Source: Lysobacteraceae bacterium
Lineage (GTDB): Bacteria; Pseudomonadota; Gammaproteobacteria; Xanthomonadales; Xanthomonadaceae
Length of the DNA stretch: 44,051 nucleotides
Direction: 5' to 3'
Assembly: GCA_028868545.1 (NCBI GenBank)
Contig: JAGWUF010000017.1
Span: forward strand, 1 to 44,051
The notes below the pieces were generated by a model that was not told the origin of the DNA, made no database searches, and saw only the letters and a program-made list of their open reading frames with translations. The position numbers and the translations under genes are program-made. Position 1 is the first letter of the stretch, and each line of letters opens with the position of its first letter. This document shows, piece after piece, positions 1 through 12,910 of the stretch.

Positions 1-1127
1 CCACGCATGAAGTTCATCGAGCGGATCTTGATGCGCGATGCCAGCAGATCATTGGTGGCGGCGCGACCCCAACTGCCGCCTTCCTGGTTGTGGGTGAGCA
101 CTTCCAGGTTGTCGGTGAGCGCGCCCATCCACGGCGTCATCTTCTCCTCCTCGGTGCCGGGCAGGAAGCCGATGTCCTCGCCCACGCTGACGGTGGCGCG
201 GGTCATGATGATTTCGCGGTAGCGCTGCTGGTCCATCGTCTGCGCCAGGCCGGCCGCCAGTGCCAGCAGGGTCTTGCCGGTGCCGGCGGTGCCCAGCAGG
301 GTGACGAAATCGATTTCCGGATCCATCAGCGCGTTGAGGGCGAAGTTCTGCTCGCGGTTGCGCGCGGCGATGCCCCAGACCGAGTGCTGGCTGTGGCGGA
401 AATCATCGACGATCTGCAGCGTCACCTTGTCGGCATCCACGTGCGTCACTCTCATTTCCGACTGCTCGTCACCAGGCAGGAACACGAACTGGTTGGGGTG
501 CCAGTCGTCCGCGTTGTTGCGGTTGATTTCGTAATAGGTACGGCCTTTGTCGGTCCAGGATTTCAGCCCGTTGCCATTGCGTTGCCAGAAATCCTCGGGC
601 AGCACCGTGGCGCCGGTGTAGAGCAGACTGAAATCATCCAGTGCGCGGTCGTTTTCATAGTCTTCGCTGACGATGCCGGCAATCGAGGCCTTGATCCGCA
701 GGTTGATGTCCTTCGACACGAACACCACCGGCGCGCCGGGATCCGATTCCTTCAGGACGAGAATCGCGCCGAGGATGTTGTTGTCCGGGATCACCGTGCC
801 GAAGCGCTTGCCGGCATCGAAATCGCGGGTCTGGAAGCGCAACAGGCCGACGCTGTCGGCACCGCGCAGTTGCAGGCCCTGCGGGCGTTGCAGGCGAATG
901 CCCTGGCTGATGTCGGTGCTGCCGTGGGCCTCGATCAATTCATTGAGGAAGCGGCTGACCTGGCGCGCGTTGCGGCTGGCTTCGCTGGTGCCCTTCTTGC
1001 CATTGTCCAGCTCTTCCATTACCTGCATCGGCAGGTAGACGTCGTGCTCTTCGAACTTGAACAGCGCGGTCGGGTCGTGCATCAGCACGTTGGTGTCGAG
1101 AACGTAGATGCGCTTGCCATGCGTCAT
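1..1127 (-). CDS. PhoH-family ATPase with N-terminal PIN domain (partial)
   Basis: The gene runs off the left edge: 375 codons are visible and the C-terminal end is missing. I read it directly from the minus strand, starting at the ATG at 1127-1125. Residues 5-150 form a PIN-type nuclease domain: RIYVLDTNVL places the acidic D11 in the first strand, followed by a VMEELD segment near 36-41. A PhoH ATPase domain starts near residue 250, with Walker A GTAGTGKT at about 279-286 and the PhoH-typical MTRATVSVGEDIGFLPG at about 308-324. PIN-PhoH proteins (YlaK/PhoH2-like) are thought to couple ATP-driven RNA unwinding to RNA cleavage; the substrate here is unknown. bcp follows on the same strand, with its stop codon 81 bases upstream of this start. 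Family assignment is strong; function is inferred from family. Confidence 0.93.
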   Translation of the reverse strand, partial: MTHGKRIYVLDTNVLMHDPTALFKFEEHDVYLPMQVMEELDNGKKGTSEASRNARQVSRFLNELIEAHGSTDISQGIRLQRPQGLQLRGADSVGLLRFQTRDFDAGKRFGTVIPDNNILGAILVLKESDPGAPVVFVSKDINLRIKASIAGIVSEDYENDRALDDFSLLYTGATVLPEDFWQRNGNGLKSWTDKGRTYYEINRNNADDWHPNQFVFLPGDEQSEMRVTHVDADKVTLQIVDDFRHSQHSVWGIAARNREQNFALNALMDPEIDFVTLLGTAGTGKTLLALAAGLAQTMDQQRYREIIMTRATVSVGEDIGFLPGTEEEKMTPWMGALTDNLEVLTHNQEGGSWGRAATNDLLASRIKIRSMNFMR

Positions 1128-1208
1128 GGGGAAATCCTTTTGGTCAGACAGCAGCAGGCCACCGCAACCCGCAGGGCGGGGCAGCGGGATGAAGGGAAGT
1201 ACGCGTGA

Positions 1209-1679
1209 TCACTGGGCTTGGTGCGCCTTGAGGGCATCGAGCACGGCCTGTGCGTGCCCGGCCACTTTCACCGGTTGCCAGGCCTGGCGGAGGATGCCGG
1301 CAGGGTCGATCAGGAAGGTGCTGCGGACGATGCCGAGGAATTCGCGGCCGTAGAGCTTCTTCGGCTGGATCACGCCGAAGGCATCGCACAGCGCGCCGTC
1401 GGCATCGCTGACCAGCTCGAACAGGAAGCCCTGTTTCGCGCAGAAATTCCGGTGCGACTTCAGCGAGTCCTTCGATACCCCCAGCACGGTGGCACCGGCG
1501 CGCTTGAATTTCGGCAGCAGGGCGTTGAAATCCAGCCCTTCGGTGGTGCAGCCGGGGGTGGAATCCTTCGGGTAGAAATACAACACCAGCCAGTGGCCGG
1601 CGAAGGCGGAGAGTGTCGTGATGTTGCCGCCGGACAGGGCCAGCGGCAAGTCGGGGATGCGGTCGCCGGGCTTGATCAT
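1209..1679 (-). CDS. bcp: Peroxiredoxin, BCP/PrxQ type
   Basis: Thiol peroxidase of the bacterioferritin comigratory protein family, which reduces hydrogen peroxide and organic hydroperoxides in the cytoplasm using thioredoxin. From the ATG at 1679 the protein has 156 residues. The peroxidatic cysteine is C44 in YPKDSTPGCTTE. The residue five positions later, which is the resolving cysteine in E. coli BCP, is not cysteine; a second cysteine lies at C80 (HRNFC). This 36-residue spacing matches the atypical two-cysteine PrxQ of Xanthomonas. A TTG at 1688 would add three residues and overlap the gcvR stop. I prefer the ATG, although its nearest Shine-Dalgarno match (GAGG) is only three bases upstream. 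It is tightly coupled to gcvR, an arrangement also seen in E. coli. Confidence 0.93.
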   Translation of the reverse strand: MIKPGDRIPDLPLALSGGNITTLSAFAGHWLVLYFYPKDSTPGCTTEGLDFNALLPKFKRAGATVLGVSKDSLKSHRNFCAKQGFLFELVSDADGALCDAFGVIQPKKLYGREFLGIVRSTFLIDPAGILRQAWQPVKVAGHAQAVLDALKAHQAQ

Positions 1680-1684
1680 CGGCC

Positions 1685-2245
1685 TCAATACTTCATGGGA
1701 TCCATGATCGCGTCAAGGTTCAGGTGATCGCAGAATTCGAGGAAATCATCGCGCAGGGCCGCGATGTGCATGTCGGCCGGCACGCCGATGGTGAGTTGCG
1801 CCGAAAACATGTCGGCGCCGGTCTGCATCGCCCGGTAGCGCGAGCAGTGCAGGCTTTCGATGGTGATGCCCTGCTGATCGAAGAAATCGGCGAGCTGGAA
1901 CAGGATGCCCGGCTTGTCGGCGGCGATCACCTCGACGATGTAGGGCAGCAAATTGGATTGCAATGGCTTCGGGCCGGTGCGGTACCACACCAGTTTCAAA
2001 CCTTCCTCGCGCTCCAGTTTGGTGAGCATGGTCTCGAGTTTGGCCACCGCATCCCACGAACCGGTGACCAGTGCGGTGACCGAGACATCGCGCCCCACCG
2101 TGGCCAGCCGCGTGTCCACCAGGTTGCAACCGGAATCGGCAATGCGGCGGGTGACGGCCAGCAGCGGCGACTGCGGGTGCGTGGTGTAGGCCGTGATCAG
2201 CAGGTGGTTGTCTTGCGGTGCGGGCCGTTCGGCAGACTTGCTCAA
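1685..2245 (-). CDS. gcvR: GcvR-like ACT-domain regulator
   Basis: 186-residue protein made of two ACT domains (about residues 14-90 and 100-180). The second contains the clear ACT signature [19 protein letters not shown]. There is no DNA-binding domain. In E. coli GcvR senses glycine and binds the activator GcvA to repress the glycine cleavage operon; whether a GcvA partner exists here cannot be seen. The start is a TTG at 2245 with weak Shine-Dalgarno support; no ATG is available before the first ACT domain. It lies divergent from dapA (160 bases between starts) and upstream of bcp, the same bcp-gcvR/dapA-bamC block found in E. coli, which supports the name. Confidence 0.85.
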   Translation of the reverse strand: MSKSAERPAPQDNHLLITAYTTHPQSPLLAVTRRIADSGCNLVDTRLATVGRDVSVTALVTGSWDAVAKLETMLTKLEREEGLKLVWYRTGPKPLQSNLLPYIVEVIAADKPGILFQLADFFDQQGITIESLHCSRYRAMQTGADMFSAQLTIGVPADMHIAALRDDFLEFCDHLNLDAIMDPMKY

Positions 2246-2405
2246 AGCGGAAATCCAGGGTCGGTGGGGAAATGTCGCCGGGGAATGGCGGCATGGCGTT
2301 CAGCATACTTGCCGACGGTTTGAAGCCGCAAGTAAGATCGAGGGGCTGAAGGCGCTTTCCCCCACAAGCGCAGCGTCGTGCTGCGCGTTCTCACGAGTCA
2401 TTTCC

Positions 2406-3308
2406 GTGCATCTTTCCGGCAGCATCACTGCACTGGCAACCCCGTTCACGGTGGCCGGTGAGATCGATTTCCCGGCCTGGGAGCGCCTGTTGCAGGCGCA
2501 ATTGCAGGCCGGTACCCGGGCCGTCGTGGTTGCCGGCTCCACTGGCGAGGCCGCGGCCCTGTTCGATGAGGAGTACGACCGGCTGCTGGCCAGCGCGGTG
2601 GGCACCTGCGCGGGCCGGGTGCCGGTGCTGGCGGGAACCGGCCAATCCAACACGGCCAAGACCATCCGCTCCAATCGCCGGGTGGCGGCGCTGGGTGCGG
2701 ATGCGGCGCTGGTGGTCACCCCGCCGTATGTGCGGCCGACCCAAGCAGGCCTGCTGGCGCATTTCCGCGCCGTGGCCGATGAGGGGGGCTTGCCGGTGCT
2801 GCTCTACAACGTGCCGGGGCGTACCGGCTGCGACATGCTGCCTGAGACCACCGGCGAGTTGTCGCTGCACCCCAACATCATCGGCATCAAGGAAGCACGC
2901 GCCGAGGAAGCGCGCATGCAGGCGTTGCTGCCGCTGCGACGCGAAGATTTCGCGGTACTCAGCGGCGACGACCCTACCGCGGCACGCTCGATCCTGGCCG
3001 GCGCCGATGGCGTGGTGTCGGTGGCTTCCAATGTGGTGCCGTCCAGTTTCGCGCGCCTGTGCGCATTGGCGCAGGCCGGGGATGCCGCCGCCGCACGGGC
3101 GCTGGATGACGAGATGGCCGAGCTCTACCACTTCCTCGGGGTGGAGCCCAACCCGATTCCGGTCAAGGCCTTGCTGGCACTGGATGGCATCGGCCATGGC
3201 CTGCGCCTGCCGCTGCAGCCGCTATCATCTGCGCATGGCGCACAGGCACGGCGCGTGCATGCCATCATTGCCCAACTCGAAGAACGCAGCCGCAGCATCG
3301 CGGCTTGA
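2406..3308 (+). CDS. dapA: 4-hydroxy-tetrahydrodipicolinate synthase
   Basis: Condenses pyruvate with aspartate semialdehyde, the first committed step to diaminopimelate and lysine, as a cytoplasmic (beta/alpha)8 lyase. Numbered from the GTG at 2406 (300 residues), the Schiff-base lysine is K162 in GIKEA, the catalytic tyrosine is Y134 in YNVPGRTG, the substrate-binding arginine is R139, and the S45-T46 pair sits in GSTGEA. The reading frame is open upstream to 2193, but homology begins at [13 protein letters not shown], so the GTG is chosen. Its substrate is made by Asd, encoded at 26392-27432. The BamC-like lipoprotein gene follows after 12 bases, as dapA-bamC does in E. coli. Confidence 0.95.
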   Translation: MHLSGSITALATPFTVAGEIDFPAWERLLQAQLQAGTRAVVVAGSTGEAAALFDEEYDRLLASAVGTCAGRVPVLAGTGQSNTAKTIRSNRRVAALGADAALVVTPPYVRPTQAGLLAHFRAVADEGGLPVLLYNVPGRTGCDMLPETTGELSLHPNIIGIKEARAEEARMQALLPLRREDFAVLSGDDPTAARSILAGADGVVSVASNVVPSSFARLCALAQAGDAAAARALDDEMAELYHFLGVEPNPIPVKALLALDGIGHGLRLPLQPLSSAHGAQARRVHAIIAQLEERSRSIAA

Positions 3309-3320
3309 CAGGAGAACCAG

Positions 3321-3830
3321 ATGTATCGCACGTCCCATGTGTACAAGGTCGCCGCCCCGCTGGCAGCCGTGTTGTTGATGAGCAGCGTGACCGGATGCCA
3401 CTGGTTCAAGAAAAAGAGCGATCTCTACACCCAGAGCGCGGAAGCCCGCCCGCTGGAAGTGCCGCCGGATCTGGATCGCCCGTCGGTGGAACGCGCCATG
3501 AACCTGCCCGAGACCAGTGCGGGCAAGGTGGTCACGGCCAGCGCCCAGCCAGCCGCCAACCCCACCAGCTTCGCCGTGGTCGGCGAGCGGGATGCCGTGT
3601 TTGCCAAGCTGGGTGAAGTGCTGGCTGCGACCAGTGGCGTGCGCATCGCCAGCAAGGCGGAAATCCTGGGTACCTACGATGTCGATTACCAGGACAGCAA
3701 GTTCCTGGTGCGGGTGACCAAGGCCGGTGACAAGCTCTATGTCGCGGCGGTGGATCCGCGCGGCCTGCCGCCCTCCGGCGAGGCCGCAGGCAAGCTGATC
3801 GTGTTGTTGAAGGCGGCCCTGGTGCCCTGA
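3321..3830 (+). CDS. bamC: BamC-like outer-membrane lipoprotein
   Basis: 169-residue lipoprotein. A basic, hydrophobic signal peptide ends in the lipobox VTGC, so C26 should be lipidated; the next residue is histidine, so there is no inner-membrane retention signal. The segment after the cysteine, DLYTQSAEARPLEVPPDLD, resembles the extended N-terminal region of BamC that lies along BamD in the beta-barrel assembly machine. Residues about 80-169 form a single small alpha/beta domain, so the protein is about half the length of E. coli BamC (around 340 residues) and seems to have only one helix-grip-like domain. Position just after dapA is the classic bamC (nlpB) location. The family link rests on the N-terminal region and on context. 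A strong hairpin follows the gene. Confidence 0.75.
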   Translation: MYRTSHVYKVAAPLAAVLLMSSVTGCHWFKKKSDLYTQSAEARPLEVPPDLDRPSVERAMNLPETSAGKVVTASAQPAANPTSFAVVGERDAVFAKLGEVLAATSGVRIASKAEILGTYDVDYQDSKFLVRVTKAGDKLYVAAVDPRGLPPSGEAAGKLIVLLKAALVP

Positions 3831-3848
3831 TCGCGGCGGCCATCCAGG

Positions 3849-3886
3849 CAAACGCAAGGGCACCTGTGGGTGCCCTTTTGCGTTTG
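3849..3886. terminator. Bidirectional terminator hairpin between bamC and fdxA
   Basis: The arms CAAACGCAA-GGGCACC and GGGTGCCC-TTTTGCGTTTG pair over about 15 bases with a two-base bulge and a tiny loop. The hairpin lies 18 bases after the bamC-like stop and 29 bases after the fdxA stop, between two converging genes. T-rich sequence (TTTT within the arm, then GTTTGTCTG) follows on the plus strand, so it can end transcription from bamC and probably from fdxA too. Confidence 0.8.
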
Positions 3887-3915
3887 TCTGTCTTCTTGCG
3901 GGATGCCGTGGGGTC

Positions 3916-4239
3916 TCAGCGTTCCAGCAGTGGCAGCTTGTTCGGCTTGCCGTCCCAGTCCGCGGCGTCGGTCGGCGGATCCTTGCGCACGGTCAGCACC
4001 GGCCATTCCTTCGCCAGTTCCGCGTTCAGGCCGATGAACACTTCCTGACCTGCCGGCACGTCCTCTTCCGGAAAGATCGCGCCCACCGGGCATTCCGGCT
4101 CGCACAGGGTGCAGTCGATGCACTCGTCCGGATCGATCACCAGGAAATTGGGGCCTTCGTGGAAGCAATCGACCGGGCACACTTCGACACAATCGGTGTG
4201 CTTGCACTTGATGCAGTTTTCGGTGACGACGAAGGGCAT
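3916..4239 (-). CDS. fdxA: 7Fe ferredoxin FdxA
   Basis: 107-residue ferredoxin carrying one [3Fe-4S] and one [4Fe-4S] cluster. The first cluster motif is C9-x7-C17-x3-C21 with C25 nearby; the second is C40-x2-C43-x2-C46-x3-CP. The C-terminal tail after about residue 60 is typical of the Azotobacter FdI family. It carries low-potential electrons in the cytoplasm; the partner is unknown. The frame is open upstream to 4311, but the conserved N-terminus [12 protein letters not shown] fixes the start at 4239. It is transcribed alone, convergent with dapA-bamC and divergent from carA. Confidence 0.94.
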   Translation of the reverse strand: MPFVVTENCIKCKHTDCVEVCPVDCFHEGPNFLVIDPDECIDCTLCEPECPVGAIFPEEDVPAGQEVFIGLNAELAKEWPVLTVRKDPPTDAADWDGKPNKLPLLER

Positions 4240-4439
4240 GGCGAACGTCCAGAGTGCGGTCTTGCGAGCTGCACATTTTAGCGCGATTGCCGCGACAGGA
4301 GCCCGAAGCATTCACGCGGGATTTTTGCTGGCGTTGGCGCGCGCTTGCCGGTACAATTCGCCCTCGCCTAAACCCCCTCAGCTCCGAACCGGCCCGCCCG
4401 TTTCGGCGCTTTCTTGCAACCTCACGCAAGGCGACACAC

Positions 4440-8822
<4,383 letters not shown>

Positions 8823-8826
<4 letters not shown>

Positions 8827-9302
8827 GCCGTGCACCCATTACCTCGAAAGGCGCGCTGCGACTGCGTGCCGAGCTGGAAGAGTTGAAGTCGGTCAAGCGC
8901 CCGGCGGTGATCGAGGCGATCGCCGAAGCGCGCGCCCACGGCGACCTCAAGGAGAACGCCGAGTACCACGCCGCGCGCGAGCAGCAGGGCTTCATCGAAG
9001 GCCGCATCAAGCATCTGGAAGCGGAGTTGTCGCACGCCCAGATCATCGATGTGGCCCAGCTTGCCGCCGGCGACAAGGTGGTGTTCGGTGCCACCGTGGT
9101 GCTGGTGGATTGCGATACCGACGAAGAGAAGACCTACCAGATCGTCGGCGACCTCGAAGCCGACATCAAGCAGGGCCTAATCGCGATTTCCTCGCCGGTG
9201 GCACGTGCCCTGATCGGCAAGAACGAAGGCGACGCCATCACCATCGAAGCACCGGGCGGCACCCGCGAATACGAGATCGTGTCGGTGGCGTACAAGGGCT
9301 GA
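8823..9302 (+). CDS. greA: Transcription elongation factor GreA
   Basis: 159-residue secondary-channel factor that rescues backtracked RNA polymerase by stimulating its RNA cleavage activity. The N-terminal coiled coil (about 1-75) carries the acidic tip motif [14 protein letters not shown], whose D and E residues coordinate the second magnesium ion. The C-terminal FKBP-like domain ends in [14 protein letters not shown]. The ATG overlaps the carB TGA in an ATGA junction. The carB-greA neighbour pair is the one seen at the rpf locus of Xanthomonas. Confidence 0.96.
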
Positions 9303-9305
9303 GCC

Positions 9306-10238
9306 GTGGCGCGGCTGACCCTGCTGCTGCCACCGCAGGCGAAATTCGCCGGCATTGCCTTGCCCGCCACGCTGGGCAAGGCAGTGGCGCGCGCAGATCG
9401 CACGCAAGCAGCGGCAGGCGAGCAGGCGCAGATGCTGCGCCATTTCGTATTGTTGCCCCGCGCAATGCCCGACCAGTTGCCCGAGGCTGCGTTGTCACGA
9501 TTGGCCGATGCCGGCATGGCAGGCACCCAAGGTGCGCAGTGGCTGCGCGCGGACCCCGCGCATATCCGCCCCGACATCAACGGTGCGCGCCTGCTGGGTC
9601 TCGGCCGCACGGTGGGGATCGAACAAGCCGATGTGGATGCGCTGCTGCCGGCGCTGCGCCCGTTGTTCGGCGACTTGGGCATGGCGCTGGATGCGCCGCA
9701 TCCGGAACGCTGGTATGTGCGGCTGGAAGCGGGCGCAAGCTTGCCCGAGTTCGCCGCGCCGGAGGCGGCCTTGGGCGATGACGTGTTCGAGCACATTCCC
9801 GACGGCCCGCAGGCACGGCGCTGGCGGGTGCTGATGAACGAGGTGCAGGTGGCGCTGCACAACCATCCGCACAACCAGGCGCGGCTGGCCTCCGGACGGG
9901 TGCCGATCAATGCGCTGTGGTTCTGGGGCGGCGGCCGCTTGCCCGACGCGGTGCAGGCGGATGTGCCGACCCTGCATTCCGGCGATCCGGTACTGCAAGG
10001 CGCAGCGCAGCTGGGCAAGCTGACCTGCATGCCGCTGACCACTTTCGATGCCGTGCAAGCCCCCTCGCTGGTGGATCTGCGCGGGCAGCGCGATGTGCGT
10101 GCGTTGATCGAGCGCTGGTTGCTGCCAGCCTTGCGTGCCGGGGCGACATTCGATTTCGCCGACGGCCACGTGTTCACCCTGCGCCCGGCGCAGCGTTGGC
10201 GGGTCTGGCGCAAATCATTGCAGCGGTTGCCCGCATGA
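9306..10238 (+). CDS. rpfE: RpfE-like protein of the rpf cluster
   Basis: 310-residue protein starting at a GTG three bases after greA and overlapping the recJ start. It matches in length and position the rpfE product that lies between greA and recJ in the Xanthomonas rpf (regulation of pathogenicity factors) region, a family often annotated as phosphoglycerate-mutase-like. I see no signal peptide, no membrane segment and no complete metal-binding set. Landmarks are PAHIRPDINGARLLG (about 80-94), LMNEVQVALHNHPHN and the tryptophan-glycine-rich INALWFWGGGRLPD near 210. The last is a recognisable signature of the family, but its biochemical role is not established. The name rests on context plus overall similarity. 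No rpfF, rpfC or rpfG gene is in the window. Confidence 0.75.
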   Translation: MARLTLLLPPQAKFAGIALPATLGKAVARADRTQAAAGEQAQMLRHFVLLPRAMPDQLPEAALSRLADAGMAGTQGAQWLRADPAHIRPDINGARLLGLGRTVGIEQADVDALLPALRPLFGDLGMALDAPHPERWYVRLEAGASLPEFAAPEAALGDDVFEHIPDGPQARRWRVLMNEVQVALHNHPHNQARLASGRVPINALWFWGGGRLPDAVQADVPTLHSGDPVLQGAAQLGKLTCMPLTTFDAVQAPSLVDLRGQRDVRALIERWLLPALRAGATFDFADGHVFTLRPAQRWRVWRKSLQRLPA

Positions 10239-11911
10239 GTGGCCTGCGCCGCATCGTGCGCCGCCCACCGGTGGCACCCGCAGGCGACTGGCCCGCGCAC
10301 TGGCCACCGGTGCTGTGCCGCGTGCATGCCGCACGTGGCAGCGATGCCGCCAGTGCGATGCCAAGACTGGCGCAGCTATTGCCGTATCACGGCCTGAAAA
10401 ACATCGATGCCGCCGTGGCGCTGCTGCAAGAGGCCATCGCGTGTGATGCCCACATCCTGGTGGTGGGTGATTTCGATTGCGATGGCGCCACCGCCACCGC
10501 GGTGGGCGTGCGCGGCTTGCGCATGCTGGGCGCACAGCGGGTCTCGCATGCGGTGCCCAACCGGATTGTGCACGGCTATGGCTTGACGCCCGGGTTGGTG
10601 GCGGAGTTGGCTGCACTGAAGCCTGATCTGCTGGTCACGGTGGATCACGGCATCGCCTGTCACGCCGGCATCGCCGATGCCAAGGCCCGCGGCTGGCAGG
10701 TGCTGGTCACCGATCATCATTTGCCGGGCCCGACGCTGCCGCCGGCCGATGCCATCGTCAATCCCAATCAACCCGGATGCAGTTTCGAAAGCAAAGCCTT
10801 GGCGGGTGTGGGCGTGATGTTCTATCTGCTGCTGGCGCTGCGTGCCAGGCTGGGCGTGCAGGCGGATTTGAAGACATTGCTGGATCTGGTGGCGGTGGGC
10901 ACGGTGGCCGACATGGTGCCGCTGGATGCCAACAACCGTGCGCTGGTGGCGGCTGGCCTGGGCCGGTTGCGCGCAGGGCAGGGCAGCGCGGGCTTGCGGG
11001 CCTTGATCGAGGTGGCGGGGCGCAATGCGGCATCACTTTCCACCACCGATATCGGCTTCGCCATCGGCCCGCGCATCAATGCTGCGGGCCGGCTGGAAGA
11101 CATGGGCATCGGCATCGAGGCCTTGCTGACCGACGATGCCGGGCAGGCGCAGCAGATCGCGGCCACGCTGAACGCAATCAACGAAGAACGACGCGCCGTG
11201 CAGACCGACATGCAGGACGTGGCCGAGGCGCGGCTGGACGGTATCGACGTCGCGCATGCCGCCTGTTTGTTCGATGAAGACTGGCACCCCGGCGTGGTGG
11301 GGCTGGTGGCGTCGAAATTGAAAGAACGCCTGCATCGCCCCGCAATCGCCTTCGCCCCCGCTGAACCCGACAGTCCCATGTTGCGTGGCTCGGCGCGCTC
11401 GGTGCCCGGCTTTCATATTCGCGATGCACTGGCGCTGGTGGATGCCCGCCACCCCGGCCTGATCGCCCGCTTCGGCGGTCACGCCATGGCCGCCGGCATG
11501 AGCCTGCCGCGCACCGCTTTCGATGCCTTCCGCGATGCCTTCATCGGCGTGGCAGCCGAGCAGCTCACCGACGAGCAGCGCACCGAACGCTTGTCCAGCG
11601 ACGGCGCATTGGCCGTGGAGGAATTGACACTGGCCACCGCGCTGGCCCTGCGCGACGGCGGTCACTGGGGCCAGGGCTACCCTGAGCCCCTGTTCGACGA
11701 CGTGTTCGAGGTGCTGCAATGGCGCGTGCTGAAAGACCGTCACCTCAAGCTGGAACTGGGCTTGCACGGTCGTCGCTACAACGCCATCCAGTTCAATGGC
11801 TGGGAGGGTGAGCCCCCCGCCACCCGCCAGCACCTGGCCTATCGCATCACACCGGATGATTGGCGCGGTGGCGAGGCGATCCAGTTGGTAGTGGTGCATC
11901 GGCAGGTATGA
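10235..11911 (+). CDS. recJ: Single-stranded-DNA exonuclease RecJ
   Basis: 5'-3' single-strand-specific exonuclease used in RecF-pathway repair, mismatch repair and base excision repair. The 558-residue protein has the DHH-family motifs: DFDCDG at 79-84 (usual form DFDADG, so alanine is replaced by cysteine), DHG at 137-139 and DHH at 160-162, all metal ligands. The DHHA1 half shows GGHAMAAGM, and an OB-fold-like C-terminus follows. The start ATG at 10235 overlaps the rpfE stop, although the frame is open from 9917. The gene ends nine bases from the convergent SDR gene. Confidence 0.95.
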   Translation: MSGLRRIVRRPPVAPAGDWPAHWPPVLCRVHAARGSDAASAMPRLAQLLPYHGLKNIDAAVALLQEAIACDAHILVVGDFDCDGATATAVGVRGLRMLGAQRVSHAVPNRIVHGYGLTPGLVAELAALKPDLLVTVDHGIACHAGIADAKARGWQVLVTDHHLPGPTLPPADAIVNPNQPGCSFESKALAGVGVMFYLLLALRARLGVQADLKTLLDLVAVGTVADMVPLDANNRALVAAGLGRLRAGQGSAGLRALIEVAGRNAASLSTTDIGFAIGPRINAAGRLEDMGIGIEALLTDDAGQAQQIAATLNAINEERRAVQTDMQDVAEARLDGIDVAHAACLFDEDWHPGVVGLVASKLKERLHRPAIAFAPAEPDSPMLRGSARSVPGFHIRDALALVDARHPGLIARFGGHAMAAGMSLPRTAFDAFRDAFIGVAAEQLTDEQRTERLSSDGALAVEELTLATALALRDGGHWGQGYPEPLFDDVFEVLQWRVLKDRHLKLELGLHGRRYNAIQFNGWEGEPPATRQHLAYRITPDDWRGGEAIQLVVVHRQV

Positions 11912-11920
11912 GCCCGCCAG

Positions 11921-12706
11921 TCAAATCGACTGCATCCGCCCGCCATCCACCGCCAGTGATTGCCCGTTGATGTAACCGGCCGCGGGGGTGCACAAAAATG
12001 CGATCACGCCGCCAATTTCCCGCGCCTGCGCAAAGCGTCCCGCCGGTACGGTGGCCAGCATTCCGCGTGCCACGTCGTCCTGGGTCTTGCCGGTGGCTGC
12101 GCTGCGGTCGTGCAGGATTTGCTCCAACCGCCGGGTGCGGGTATAGCCGGGCAACACGTTGTTGACGGTGATGCCGTCGCCGCCAAGCTCACGCGACAGC
12201 GTCTTGGCCCAACTGGCCACCGCGCCACGGATGGTGTTGGACACGCCGAGGTTGGGGATGGGCTCGTACACCGACGTCGAGATCACGTTCAGAATCCGGC
12301 CCCAGCCCGCACTGCGCATGCCCGGCAGCACCGCCTGCACAAGCGTTTGCCCGGCGATCAAGTGCTTCTGGAAGGCATCCAGATAGGCGGCGGTGCTGGC
12401 GGCATGTGCGGGGCCACCTGGCGGGCCGCCGGTGTTGTTGACCAGGATGTGCACCGGTGCAGCGGTGGCCAGCGCAGTCACCTGTGCTTGCAGGCTTGCC
12501 GCGTCGGTCATGTCCACTGCCAGCACGCCATGCGTCTGGCCGTGCTTGCAGGGAAGTGCGGCCGCGGCCGCCTGCAATGCCTGCGCGCGCCGTGCCAGCA
12601 AGGTGATGCTGGCCCCGAGTTGCGCCAGCTCGATGGCGGCGGCATGGCCAATGCCTTCGGAACCACCGCAGACCAGCGCGTGTTTGCCTGTCAGATCCAG
12701 ATCCAT
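11921..12706 (-). CDS. SDR-fold protein lacking the Tyr-Lys catalytic pair
   Basis: 261-residue Rossmann protein of the short-chain dehydrogenase/reductase superfamily. It keeps a cofactor loop of the form GGSEGIG at about 14-20 (usually TGxxxGIG), the NNTGG strand and the C-terminal YINGQSLAVDGG. Where FabG-type enzymes have Y-x3-K, this protein reads S-N-T-I-R, so both catalytic residues are replaced. A similar subgroup of FabG-like proteins with an imperfect NAD motif and imperfect tetrad is known. It may bind a nucleotide or act on a substrate by a different route; I would not call it a 3-oxoacyl-ACP reductase. It lies downstream of tRNA-Leu on the same strand and convergent with recJ. 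Confidence 0.85.
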   Translation of the reverse strand: MDLDLTGKHALVCGGSEGIGHAAAIELAQLGASITLLARRAQALQAAAAALPCKHGQTHGVLAVDMTDAASLQAQVTALATAAPVHILVNNTGGPPGGPAHAASTAAYLDAFQKHLIAGQTLVQAVLPGMRSAGWGRILNVISTSVYEPIPNLGVSNTIRGAVASWAKTLSRELGGDGITVNNVLPGYTRTRRLEQILHDRSAATGKTQDDVARGMLATVPAGRFAQAREIGGVIAFLCTPAAGYINGQSLAVDGGRMQSI

Positions 12707-12749
12707 GGCGTGTGCACCGTCAACGAGAACGCAGATCGCGGAAACAATG

Positions 12750-12770
12750 CGGCCCGCATGTCGCGGGCCG
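12750..12770 (-). terminator. Hairpin downstream of tRNA-Leu(CAA)
   Basis: Eight-base GC stem CGGCCCGC/GCGGGCCG with a five-base loop, starting 12 bases after the encoded CCA of the tRNA. On the minus strand it is followed by CATTGTTTC, a short T-containing run, so it is a reasonable but not ideal intrinsic terminator. It also sits in the leader of the SDR gene. Confidence 0.55.
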
Positions 12771-12782
12771 GGTTCAGACTCA

Positions 12783-12869
12783 TGGTGCCGGAGGTGGGAC
12801 TCGAACCCACACGCTTTTAAGGGCGGCGGATTTTGAGTCCGCTGCGTCTACCGATTCCGCCACTCCGGC
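12783..12869 (-). tRNA. tRNA-Leu (anticodon CAA)
   Basis: Minus-strand cloverleaf of 87 bases including an encoded CCA. The acceptor stem is GCCGGAG/CTCCGGC with discriminator A. The D-loop contains GGCGGAATCGGTAGACG, typical of leucine tRNAs. The anticodon stem GCGGA/TCCGC holds the loop CTCAAAA, giving anticodon CAA (reads UUG). A long variable arm and the T arm GTGGGTTCGAGTCCCAC follow, as expected for a class II tRNA. The stretch between metX and the SDR gene holds this tRNA with its own signals. Confidence 0.96.
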
Positions 12870-12881
12870 ATGGAGGCGCGA

Positions 12882-12910
12882 AGTATAGCGGGAAGTTGCG
12901 CTCATGCCAC
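12882..12910 (-). promoter_or_regulatory. Sigma70-type promoter for tRNA-Leu(CAA)
   Basis: On the minus strand, -35 GTGGCA (4 of 6 consensus) and -10 TATACT (5 of 6) are separated by exactly 17 bases. A GC-rich discriminator TCGCGCC follows, the type used by stringently controlled stable-RNA promoters. The predicted start lies about five bases before the mature tRNA end. The -35 box overlaps the 3' end of metX. Confidence 0.6.

Noticed and set aside
90-1208. 372-residue open frame on the plus strand opposite the PhoH gene
   Set aside because: It mirrors the real minus-strand gene. The minus strand gives clear PIN and PhoH motifs; the plus frame gives histidine-arginine-glutamine-rich sequence with no family features, common in GC-rich DNA.
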